From Erythroxylum novogranatense (lineage: Eukaryota; Streptophyta; Magnoliopsida; Malpighiales; Erythroxylaceae), in assembly GCA_029891385.1 (NCBI GenBank), contig CM057228.1, forward strand, positions 85,672,964 through 85,736,963: a stretch of 64,000 nt of DNA, read 5' to 3'. Numbering within the stretch: the stretch's first letter is position 1; every line of letters begins with the position of its first letter. The position numbers and the translations under genes were made by a program. The notes beneath the pieces are model-generated. The model had not been told where the DNA came from, made no database searches, and saw only the letters and a program-made list of their open reading frames with translations. Shown piece after piece: positions 36,281 to 46,109 of the stretch.

Positions 36281-36292
36281 TGGTATCAGAGT
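36281..36292 (+). other. Outer gypsy primer binding site
   Basis: TGGTATCAGAGT, complementary to the initiator tRNA-Met 3' end with one mismatch at the last base. It runs almost straight into gag codons, so the normal leader is missing. Confidence 0.8.
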
Positions 36293-36685
36293 GTTCGATC
36301 AGATGAACTGTATAGCAGAGGAGAAATATGATTATGCAGTCTCACTACTGCAAGGTCCCGCATACCAGTGGTGGAAGACCGTGCCGGGTAGTACCACCAG
36401 ACCTTGTAGCTTGATCTGGGAGGATTTTCTGATAGCATTTCGAGAGAATTACATGCCAAAGATTTACATGGATCGGAAAATGAAAGAATTCTTAGATTTG
36501 AAGCAAGGCAAGCTCTCAGTGGCAGACTATGAGATAAGGTTCAATGAGTTAATGGGGTATGCGACCGCACTGATTCCGACTGAGCAAGATAAATGTAGGC
36601 GGTTTGAGGATGGTCTGAATATGGAAATCAGGACGAGGCTTGCCATCTCTAACTTGAGTAGTTTTATAGAACTCTGGACAGCCTC
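36291..36685 (+). pseudogene. Outer gypsy gag, part 1 (N-terminally deleted)
   Basis: Reads a Ty3/gypsy retrotransposon gag: MNCIAEEKYDYAVSLLQGPA, then YQWWKTV, IAFRENYMPKIYMDRK, FLDLKQGKLSVADYEIRFNEL, and FEDGLNMEIRTRLA. This is the conserved capsid core. The normal leader of several hundred bases and the first part of gag are absent; coding begins about 10 bases after the primer site, so a deletion joined them. The frame is open into the TSD GCCTC at 36681-36685 and continues in frame at 63045. Confidence 0.88.
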
Positions 36686-36985
36686 TGTCGGGCCCCGACC
36701 CGGAGACCGGACCCCAACTGTTGGATCCCGTTACCGGAGTCCAACTCTTGAACCGTAAAACATGACGCTTGATCATCTTGCCTTGTAGTGTTCATTTCAT
36801 TTAACCCTAATTTCAAATTGATTTCTCTTGTAAATCATAACCTTTTGACTCTTGTTTTATTTAAGACAAGAATCGCTTCAATCGGATGTTATATAACTCA
36901 AGATACACACCAAAAACCAAAAAGAGTTCATACCCGAAGCATGCTCTCTTAACTGACCTCTCACTTGCTTTAATGCAAACCTCTT

Positions 36986-38505
36986 TGATCGCGGCTCTGT
37001 CGATTCGACCTTACGATCGATCCTTGGAAACCGGTCAAATAAAATAAATTCCAAGACTACAGTATAGGATGCAACCTCGTGTCGTCTCACTTAATTGGAA
37101 CCAATATAAAATGGTCTAATCTAGCCTAATTGTCAAAATTGAAATGAAGTTGATAAAATGGGGTTTGGTCTTTTGGTCTAAACCGTAAAGCAATCAAAAT
37201 TAAACAAAAGTGTAAAGAATGTTTTGGTATTTTCAAATAATGCAATAAACACACAATCGATGAAATCAAATTGATAAAATCCTCTCGAAAATGAGGCTCA
37301 GGCTATCACAGTTAAAAATTGATTTTCAGGGATACAATCCACTAAGTTTCAGAAGAACAACCCTAAAGGACTATTTAGGTCCAAAGATTTTATCAATGAA
37401 CTCCATTGTTTAAATCTTTGTTAAAAACCTTAGTGTGAAAATTAGACAAGAAAATGCAATTGGTCGATTGAATAAAACACAACAATCTCAATCAAACACA
37501 ACTAGGCAGATTAAAATTGTAGATGCAAAATCTAATGACATATATGAAACTTCATATATTAAGCACAAAAGTTCTACAGAATACTCGTCCAAATTTCAAA
37601 ATAGTGTTTAACACATGATTAAACTATAACCATGCTAATCTAGCTACACCGATGCAATCTCTAACTCAGACATTACATAGATATAACTAAACTTTCAACA
37701 CTAAATGATTACTCCCCTTCGAAGCTCTGTAAACTCAAGCCATTGCTACATCTTCAAGAGGACGGACGGTTTAGCTACGCATGTCTCCGGTCGATCCCTC
37801 GGATGCTGGAGAATGAACGAGACTCATGTTGCAGAAGATGCTGACGGTGATGATGATGACTGTTGTGATAGTGATGGACGACGATGAGAATGTGAAGGTC
37901 TTCTGCTCCAGAGTCTGCGTTCCAAGCCATCTCTCTCGTTTAGTATCTTTTCGTCTGTATTGTCTCTCTGTGTGTTCGTCTCTCTCTTCGCATGCCCGTA
38001 ACCTAAAAATGGCAGCTCTTATATGATGGGTCACGGGCTCGGGTTGTAACAGTGAGACAGACTTTCCCTAAACAAGTCGGGTACCCGCTTGTACGTCGCG
38101 ACGAATAAGATAAATGAATTAAATTCGTCGCGACGTGTGCACTCGTCTGCTCGTCGCGTCGTCTGCATCGTCATGCGTTGCGACGTGTGGAAGTGTGTTC
38201 GCCGCGACGTGTGAGACGCCATGCGTCACGACATGCGGACAGACCTTGACTGTTGTCTTCCTGACGTTGACTCCTTTGTTCCTGAAATTAAATAACAAAA
38301 AAACAACAATTTGCAGTATCAATTGTCCCAATAAAAATTATGAAAAAATAAGTATCAAATCATGACAATTTATTGACAAATTGGGAGTTGAAAGAACTCA
38401 GCATGAGGAACCAATTTAAGCACAAAAATCATCAATAAGGAGTCCTCACATGCATAAGTAGCTATGAAAATGCAACCAATTTATAATATAAACTTGGCTC
38501 AATCA
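36986..38505 (-). repeat. Athila 3' LTR
   Basis: Plus-strand ends TGATCGCGGCTCTG and GGCTCAATCA. 1520 bp. Contains a CGTCGCGACG array at 38094-38233. Compared with the 5' LTR, runs of A, T and G in 37120-37270 are often one base shorter, a pattern more like sequencing error than mutation. Confidence 0.9.
38094..38233. repeat. CGTCGCGACG palindrome array in Athila LTR
   Basis: Copies start at 38094 (perfect), 38126 (perfect), 38152, 38176, 38200 and 38224; spacings 32, 26, 24, 24, 24. The same 10-mer and spacing appear in the outer gypsy LTR at 34312, although the two elements are from different gypsy clades. The matching part of the 5' LTR (50325-50475) is scrambled. Confidence 0.9.
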
Positions 38506-38520
38506 AATTCCCCCACACTT
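38506..38520 (-). other. Athila polypurine tract
   Basis: The minus strand reads AAGTGTGGGGGAATT directly before the LTR start, the expected primer for plus-strand synthesis. Confidence 0.88.
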
Positions 38521-40402
38521 AGACCTTTGTACTCCTGGACAAAGTTTACAAGAGTCAAAAAGAATACAAGAGGAAAAGAAAATAGCACCCATACTCAAAA
38601 CAATAAAATGAAATTGACTCAAGTTACTTCCTCAGAATTAAACCACAACAAATAAGAAGAAAGCTAACAGAATAATCACCAAAAAAATTCAAGTACAAGA
38701 GATTGAACAGAAGAGAAACTCTCAAAATATAGTGTTTACACTCAGCTCACTTGTGTCTAGGGTATTTTTTCTCTCGATCTACTTAAGTCACCTCCTACCA
38801 TAGGCTTGTGTCAATTCTATTTCTCCACCACAAAAACTATCATTTTGAAGATTAAGAGGACTTTGAGGGTTGTAATGTATGGAAGGTTAAATGAATGGAT
38901 GAAGTAGAAGAAAGAAAATATATGAGCATATGCACTAAATGCCAACTAATGTCATCAGTAGAATTCAAACTAAACATTTGCATAAACATAATGCAACATT
39001 ATTCATTTCTTTCTTTCTCTTTCTTCTCATTGTTGTTTTTTTTGGGACATTTAGAGACATTGTCTCTTTCTGGAAACACAAAATTGCATCTTTTTTTTTA
39101 AAGCATTATTTTGAAATAAGCAACATAACCAATGACACCATAAGGATATGAATGCAAATGCTCATAACAGGAAAGCTCAAGGGGCTAGCAATGGATAAGT
39201 GTGTAAGGGACAGTGTTTGGGAAAGGTGGTTAAAAGAAAGAACGCCTCTATCACATCAACAAAAATCCAGTCCATCAAGCTTCAAGTAAGAATTAAAACA
39301 AGTTCTGGAAAAAAATGAAATAAGAAGATGCACACAAAGATAGAATGAAAATGTTGGGCTCAAATATCCTTCCACAAGGGTATGATCTCTATGAACAATC
39401 TCAAGTCTTAAAAACTTAAAATGCCACTTTATTAGCATGCTTCCATCCACTTTGTATTGAAAACATTGAAAGTAAGATTTCGTCAAGTCAAGTTATCATT
39501 GAAAGCATGGAAGATGTTTTCAATAACTCAAGTATCGTTTTGAAACTAGTAAAGACTTTGAAAACAAAAGTCACAAAAGTCCAGTGCAAGAAAAATTTGA
39601 AATGAGTGGAAGAATTAAGCACAGAATCATTTATGCATGAGTGTAGTTGTCACGACGTATAAAGGGTAACGTCGCGACGTGTGGTCGAATTGAAGAACGC
39701 TTCGCAGCAACGTATGGACACTCGTCGCGGCGAAGGAATGCAGAATGACAGAAAATGCACCAAGTTATCAGCAGAACGCACCAATTGCCACAATGCATAT
39801 GTCCTCAATGAAACACAATAGCAACAGGCATGCAATGTGAAAAATAATAGGGAGACAACTAACCAACCGACGTATAAAAGGTAACGTCGCGACGTATGGT
39901 CGAATTGAAGAACGCTTCGCCGCGACGTATGGACACTCGTCGCGGCGAAGGAATGCAGAATGACAGAAAATGCACCAAGTTATCAGCAGAACGCACCAAT
40001 TGCCACAATGCATATGTCCTCAATGAAACATAATAGCAACAGCATGCAATGTGAAAATAATAGGAGACAACTCCCCACACTTGAATCACACATTGTCCTC
40101 AATGAAAATGTAAAGAAGCATAAATTCCGTAAGCTCATGAAGGGCATAAAGGGTGATAGGAAAACGAAAAGAAAACAAGGAAGCTATCTATCTAAGAGCT
40201 ACACAAAGTAAGTGCAAAACACAAAAGTAAAGAAACAAGCAAAGGAGACGGAAAACTCGATATTCATGGTAATTTTGGTTCTCATAGTAGAGCTTCAAAG
40301 ATGACCGTTGACCTTGAGTCAGTTCCAGTTGCCTCATGTAAAAGCTCTACCATACCAAAGTTGTGCACCTTTGTGACCAAGTACGGTCCCTCCCAACGAG
40401 TA
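38521..40402 (-). other. Athila 3' noncoding region with duplicated unit and second polypurine tract
   Basis: About 1.9 kb between integrase and the 3' LTR. Many Athila elements carry an envelope-like gene here; I find no such open frame. Two units of about 205 bp (39654-39860 and 39869-40072, period 215) each contain CGTCGCGACG and CGTCGCGGCGAAGG-like motifs and the phrase aatgcaccaagttatcagc. A second polypurine tract (minus strand AAGTGTGGGGAG) lies at 40072-40083. Confidence 0.75.
39654..40072. repeat. Tandem duplication, period 215 bp
   Basis: Units 39654-39860 and 39869-40072 are nearly identical over their length. Differences are mostly one-base runs (aggga/agga, gaaaaat/gaaaat, caggc/cagc) and CpG changes in the palindromic motif. 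Confidence 0.92.
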
Positions 40403-41389
40403 TTAAAAGTCCCATGTTTGAAAGTGAAACGAGCTTTGAATAATGGACTTTATCTCCTCTTTGAAACTCTTCCTCCGAATGATCTTGTCATGCATCAATT
40501 TGGATTTTTCTTTGTAGAGTCGTGCATGCTCATATGCCTCTAACCTTAACTCCTCAAGCTCTTGAAGTTGCAACTTCCTCTCCATGCCGGAAGATTCCAA
40601 ATCCATATTGCATTGTTTGATTGCCCAGTATGCTTTGTGCTCCAACTCTACTGGTAAATGACAAGCCTTTCCATAAATCAAACGGTAAGGGGACATACCT
40701 ATTGGAGATTTATATGCAGTCCGATATGCCCAAAGTGCTTCCTCGAGGAGAAGGCTCCAATCCTTCTTGGATGGCTTTACTATTTTCTCCAAAATGTGCT
40801 TCACCTCTCTGTTGGAAACTTCAGCTTGTTCATTGGTTTGCGGGTGATAGGCAGTGGAGATTTAGTGAGTGACCCCAAATTTCGAAAATAAGTTGTCAAT
40901 GACTCTATTACAAAAATGGGTTCCCCTATCACTCACTACAGCTCTAGGTATACCAAACCGACAAAAGATGTTGGACTTAAGAAACTTAGACACGGCTTGA
41001 GCATCATCTTTTCTAGTGGGGATGGCCTCTATCCATTTTGACACACAATCCACAGCCAAAAGAATATACACAAATCCAAAAGAAGGGAGAAATGGACCCA
41101 TGAAATCAATTCCCCAAACATCAAAGATTTCACAAAATAAGAGAGGTTGTTGTGGCATTTCATGTCTTTTTCCTAATCCTCCAAAACGTTGGCATTTATC
41201 ACATGACCGAAAAAAATTAAATGAATCCTTAAAAAGGGTAGGCCAATAGAAACCAGACTCGAGGACCTTCTTAGATGTTTTTCTTGCACTGAAATGCCCA
41301 CCACAAACCATTGAATGACAAGTCGAGAGTACATCATCATGTTCTTCATGAGGAACACATCTTCTGATCACTTGGTCACTGCACATCCT
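40403..41389 (-). pseudogene. Athila integrase
   Basis: In one frame with the RNase H domain but with stops at 41390-41392 (TAG) and 40862-40864 (TAA). Zinc-binding region: HSMVCGGHFSARKT with CDKCQRFG. Catalytic core: VWGIDFMGPF (Asp), VSDRGTHFCN (Asp), and after the TAA stop [16 protein letters not shown] (Glu). The C-terminal part reads [44 protein letters not shown] sequence in pieces, typical of Athila. It ends near 40403 by a stop. Confidence 0.88.
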
Positions 41390-42097
41390 CTATAGAAAAG
41401 GGGCATCCCAAATGTAATGTCGAGCTTCACTTTTAAGCTTCTGAGCTTGTGTTTGAGACATAAAAGGAGGAGTCAGTCCAGATATTAGGTAGTTAACAAT
41501 ATGAGCATACCAAGGTTCTTTAACAATTGAAGCACATAGGACTGAATCAGGAAATGAATCATAGGTAAGGTCAGACGAATCCACTCCCTGTGTGTCATTG
41601 GGTAGCCTGCTCAAATGATCAGCCACGTGGTTTGTTGCTCCCGCACGATCCTTAATCTCGATATCAAATTCTTGGAGCAACAATGCCCACCGTATCAGTC
41701 TAGGCTTGGATTGTGGTTTCTTGAAGAGGTACCGAACATCTGCATGATCAGTAAAAATAGTAACATGTGAGTTCAACAGATATTGCCTAAATTTTTCTAA
41801 AGCAAAAACTACTGCAAACAGCTCTTTTTCGGTGGTTGTATAATTGATCTGAGCTGGATCCATTGTCTTCGAGGCGTATGCAATAACCCTTGGTATCCTC
41901 TCCTCTCGTTGTCCCAGCATTGCTCCTACAGAATAATTAGATGCATCACATGAAAGCTCAAAAGGTAAATTCCAATCAGGAGCAACTAAAATAGGTGGAG
42001 AAATGAGTTTCGATTTCAGCATATTGAAAGCACTCTTGCAAGAATCATCAAAGTCAAACTTTTCATCTTTTTGTAAAAGCTTGGAAAGAGGTAACAT
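41390..42097 (-). pseudogene. Athila RNase H and RT connection domain
   Basis: [20 protein letters not shown] (RNase H Asp motif), [22 protein letters not shown] (Glu), [14 protein letters not shown] (Asp), [22 protein letters not shown] (His/Asp), as expected for gypsy. The upstream RT thumb ([16 protein letters not shown]) is in the same frame. Ends with an in-frame TAG before integrase. Confidence 0.9.
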
Positions 42098-42740
42098 AAT
42101 TTGCTGAAATCCTTAATGAAGCGTTGTAAAATCTGCATGACCCAAAATGAACGTATGTCACGAATACAAATAGGGTAAGGCAAAGAAGATATAACCTCAA
42201 TCTTAGCTTTATCCACCTCAATCCCCTGCTAGAAATTAAATGGCCAAGCACAATACCTTCACTTACCATGAAATGACATTTCAAAGTTCAAAATCAAATT
42301 CTTTTCAATGCATCGTCAGAAACTTTTTCAAGGCTAGACAAACAAGCATCAAAAGAATCACCATAAACAAAAAATCATCCATAAACACTTCCATACATTC
42401 CTCAAAAATTCACGTAAAATGTACCATCACACAACGTTGGAAAGTTCCTGGAGCATTACATAAACCAAAAGGCATCCTTCGATATGCAAAGGTGCCAAAA
42501 GGACATGTAAATGTAGTCTTGTCCTGGTCCTCCGGTGCAATGGGTACCTGAAAGTATCCAGAGAAACCATCCAAGAAACAGTAATATGACTTACCTGCAA
42601 GCAGCTCAAGCATTTGATCAATAAATGGAAGAGGAAAATGGTCTTTTCGGTGGCATCATTTAATCGTCGTAATCTATGCACACGCCATTTAATTTTGCAC
42701 CCCGGTAGGGATAAGCTCATTCCTATCATTTTTGACCACT
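42098..42740 (-). pseudogene. Athila reverse transcriptase core, frameshifted
   Basis: Recognisable in two or three frames: CIDYRRLND region (42660-42710, at least two small deletions), FLDGFSGYFQVPIAPEDQ and TTFTCPFGTFAYRRMPFGLC (42590-42440), then the catalytic box VFMDDF near 42385-42370. The FMDD form is normal for Athila. Shifts near 42700, 42410 and 42100 disable the enzyme. Confidence 0.85.
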
Positions 42741-43807
42741 GCTATTCCACTCTTTTTCGGCACTACATGAATCGGACTAACCCACTCACTATCAGAAATG
42801 AGATATATTATCCCTGCACTCAACAACTTCGTTATTTCTTTCTTCACAACATCTAAGATAAGTGGGTTAAGTCTTCTTTGAGGTTGCCTCACTGATTTTG
42901 ACCCTTCACTCAGTAAGATTCTATGCGTGCAAATGGCTGGGCTAATACCTGGTATATCTGCTAAAGTCCACCCTATAGCTCCCTTGTGTTTCCTCAAAAC
43001 ATTCATGAGTCTCTCTTCATCAGTGTCGGACAAGTTACTAGCAATTATTACAGGTAATTTCTCACTAGACTCAAGAAAAACATACTTTAAGGTTGGAGGG
43101 AGAGGTTTGAGCTCAAGCTCAGGGGGCTTTACAACAGAAGGAGTTAATTGATGAAGTTCAAGGAAAGAGATCACTCCTCTTTCTTCGGCATTGAGTTCGA
43201 CTCCTTGTAGGTGGTCGTGGCTAATCCCTCCCCTTACAGAAACATGAACATAAGGCCTTTTTCCAAGATCAGGTGAATGTAATCCAGAATTCAAAGAATC
43301 TTTTTGTGACTCATATTTTTGGCAAGCATTTTCCTCAACTAAGTCAATCATGTTCACACCAAAAAGGGAATAATCCTCATTTGGGTGCTTCATGGCCTCA
43401 TACATATTAAAGTTCACCTGTTGGTCACCCACCTCCATGGTGATCTTTCCTTCTGTCATACTAATCTTTGTGCCTGCTGTGCGTAAAAAAGGTCGCCCAA
43501 GTATCAAGGAAGTATCCTGCACAACTTCAGAAGACATATCAAGTACATAAAAATCAGCAGGAAATACTAAACCTTTAACTTGGACTAAGATATCCTCAAT
43601 TATCCCCACTGGATGCCTAAAAGACCTATCAGCCAATTGTAACACTACAGATGTAGGTTTTATGCTTTTCACTCCTAGGTTCTCATAGACTGATTTAGGC
43701 ATCACATTGATAACCGCCCCCAAATCTAACAAAGCTCTCCCTATGGTCACCTTCCCTAAGGTGCAAGGGATGGTAAAAGATCCGGGGTCCTGACACTTGA
43801 CAGGTAT
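42741..43807 (-). pseudogene. Athila protease and RT N-terminus
   Basis: Same frame as gag, after a TAA at 43808-43810. Just after the stop comes CQDPGSFTIPCTLGKVTIG, then the protease active site LLDLGAVINVMPKSVYENL, and ILGRPFLRTAGTKISM. A spacer leads to the RT start (HKGAIGWTLADIPGISPAIC, HRILLSEGSKSVRQPQRRL, GIIYLISDSEWVSPIHVVPK). Frame is lost near 42700. Confidence 0.9.
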
Positions 43808-45055
43808 TTAGGGCTTGAATAATGTAGACACATTGGAGCTCACCTGGACTCTCTCATTTGGCCTAAACTTTCTCTTATTCGTGCACAAATCCTTCAAATA
43901 CTTAGCATAGGCCGGAACTCTCTTCACTAGATCAAGTAGAGGTACATTCACTTCCACTTTCCCAAACAAATCAATGATTTCTTTCTCATGTTGTTTCTCA
44001 TTTAAGTGCTTACTCATTAAATATGAATTGGGAAATGGAAGGTCTTGAATACTTACCTCCTTGTCTTTACCTGCTTGCTTGCTTGACTCTCCATCTTCAG
44101 CTTTATCTTTGGAACTCTCTGAAGTAGTTCCCTTGTTCCTTGAAGCTTGCTTTTTCTCTCTCAAAAGCTCTTCTTCCCTCACACTCTCTGATCTTTTAAT
44201 CTTTTCCTGCAATGGAGGTACTGGCTCACTCTCAATCTCATCCTCACATGGCTCTTCATCATCTTGAGGCTTAAACCTCACTTGCTTCCCACTCCTGAGG
44301 GCAATGGCATTTAAACTCTTCGGATTCATCACAGTGTTAGAAGGAATGGCTCCACTGCTTTTCGCCTGATTTTCACTCATGTTGTTAGACAACTGAGTGA
44401 CATAGGAATTGATGTTCTCTGCCTTAGTCTCCCATTGCTCCATTCTTTTCTCCAAGGCATTGAATCTGGCAGTAGTCTTTGAGGAATCCTGTTGAATCAA
44501 AGAAGCAATTTCATTAAACTGGTTAGCATTGGAATCCCTCTCTTCCTTCATCAAGGTCATCTTACTGTGGAGCAACTGATTGGTATCCTCCTTTGGTGGG
44601 ACTACCAGGGCTTGTTGTTGATTGGGGAACTGGCTAGTGGAAATGCCAGCTCCTCCTCCTTGTGAAAATCTGCCCTGACCTCTGTTCTCCTCATTCCTCC
44701 AACTAAATCTAGGATTGGACTTCCATCCTTCATTGTAAGTGTTGGAGTATGGGTCCCATTTCCGATCCTGTCTGCCTTGATACATTGCTGAGACCTCTTC
44801 ATATCGTCCTGGGCAAACGCTCGAAATATGCATTACCGACCCACAATTTTCACAACTAGGTGCGGTAAGCTCTGCTGAAGAAGTAGAGTGTTGTACATTC
44901 AAATTCTTCAGCTCAGCAGTGATGCAAGATAGTTGTGATGATATGCGACTCTCCAAAGAGTCCACTTTCGACCCTAGGCTCTCCATTCTTTTAGCTTGAG
45001 CCGTCAAGGCTCCCAACTCATGCACTCCTCTTTGATCTCTGACACTGTACTGCTA
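43808..45055 (-). pseudogene. Athila gag C-terminal half with zinc knuckle
   Basis: Begins after an in-frame TAG (45053-45055) and ends with TAA at 43808-43810, all in the same frame as the first half. Contains a coiled-coil-like segment, zinc knuckle CENCGSVMHISSVCPG (CX2CX4HX4C), a long polar linker rich in Glu, Lys and Ser, and IALRSGKQV near 44300, a motif common in Athila before the protease. Confidence 0.87.
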
Positions 45056-45907
45056 ATGGTTTAAAGCCATCTTCTTTATCAGATCCCATGCTTCCAAGGC
45101 TGTGAGGTCAATCAAAGATCCTCCAGATGCAGCATCTAACATACCCTTCTCCTGGCTCTTCAACCCATCATAAAAGTACTGCACCAATTGCTCATCAGGA
45201 ATCTGGTGATGGGGGCACCTAGAAAGAAGGTCTTGGAAACGGTTCCAATAGTCATATAGTGACTCATCATAATCCTGGCGGGCTGAATAAATCTCCTTCC
45301 TCATGGAAGATGTCCCGAAGTCGAAAGTACTTCTCGAAGGGCCTTCCTCATATTGGCCCACTATGGTAAGCATTGGCCACATGCCTCTAAGACTCATATA
45401 CCACTCTCTCGCTTTCCCTTCCAAAGACAAATGGAACACCTTCCACAGCACTTGATCCAAAGTAGCTCCCACTGGCTTCATACTCTGGCAGATCATTGTC
45501 AAAGCCTGAAGGTGCATATATGGATCCTCTCCTGCCAAACCATGAAATTTAGGAAGTGAATTAATCAATAAACCCTTAATCTCAAAATTAACATCAAAAT
45601 TAGGGCAAGCAACTGTAAATGGATCATAATGCACATCAGATGTAGTTGCTTCCCTAATTGTCCTACGTCGCTGATTCTCATTGTTCTCTCCCACTCTCTC
45701 ATGCTCACCATTTCCTCCATTAGTTCCATTTCTAGGTTGGTGAACAGGAAAATCAGGATTGGGAAAGATATTAGGATTCTCAGCCATGATTTCAATATCT
45801 CTCTCTACTACACTCCTTCTCTCTTGTTCTTTCCTCTCTTTCCTAAGTCTCCTCAAATGTCTCTCAACTTCAGGTTGGAATTGAACAAGTCTACCTCTCC
45901 TGGGCAT
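45056..45907 (-). pseudogene. Athila gag N-terminal half (capsid)
   Basis: ATG at 45907 (MPRRGRLVQFQPE). Capsid core: FEIKGLLINSLPKFHGLAGEDP, HLQALTMICQSMKPVGAT, LSLEGKAREWYMSL, YDYWNRFQDLLSRCPHHQIP, QYFYDGL, MLDAASGGSLIDLT. These are hallmark Athila gag segments. The only break is the TAG at its end (context CAT TAG CAG TAC). Confidence 0.92.
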
Positions 45908-46109
45908 GCACAAAAATCAATCCACAAATAAAAGGAATGGTAATTAAATTTGCTCACAGTCTCACAAAATCAGATAAAAGTGAAATGCGAAGAATGTGAG
46001 AGTATGGATGTATGAATGTATGTATGAGTGTGTATGTGTGAAAATTGTGTAAAGTATGAAATAAGATCAAAGTATGATGTATGCGTATGCAAAGGGAAAT
46101 CAAATCTAT

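Noticed and set aside
37705..38034. Open frames in the Athila LTR containing runs of Asp or His/Ile
   Set aside because: They arise from the gatgatgatgac repeat; the same region in the other LTR is equally noncoding.
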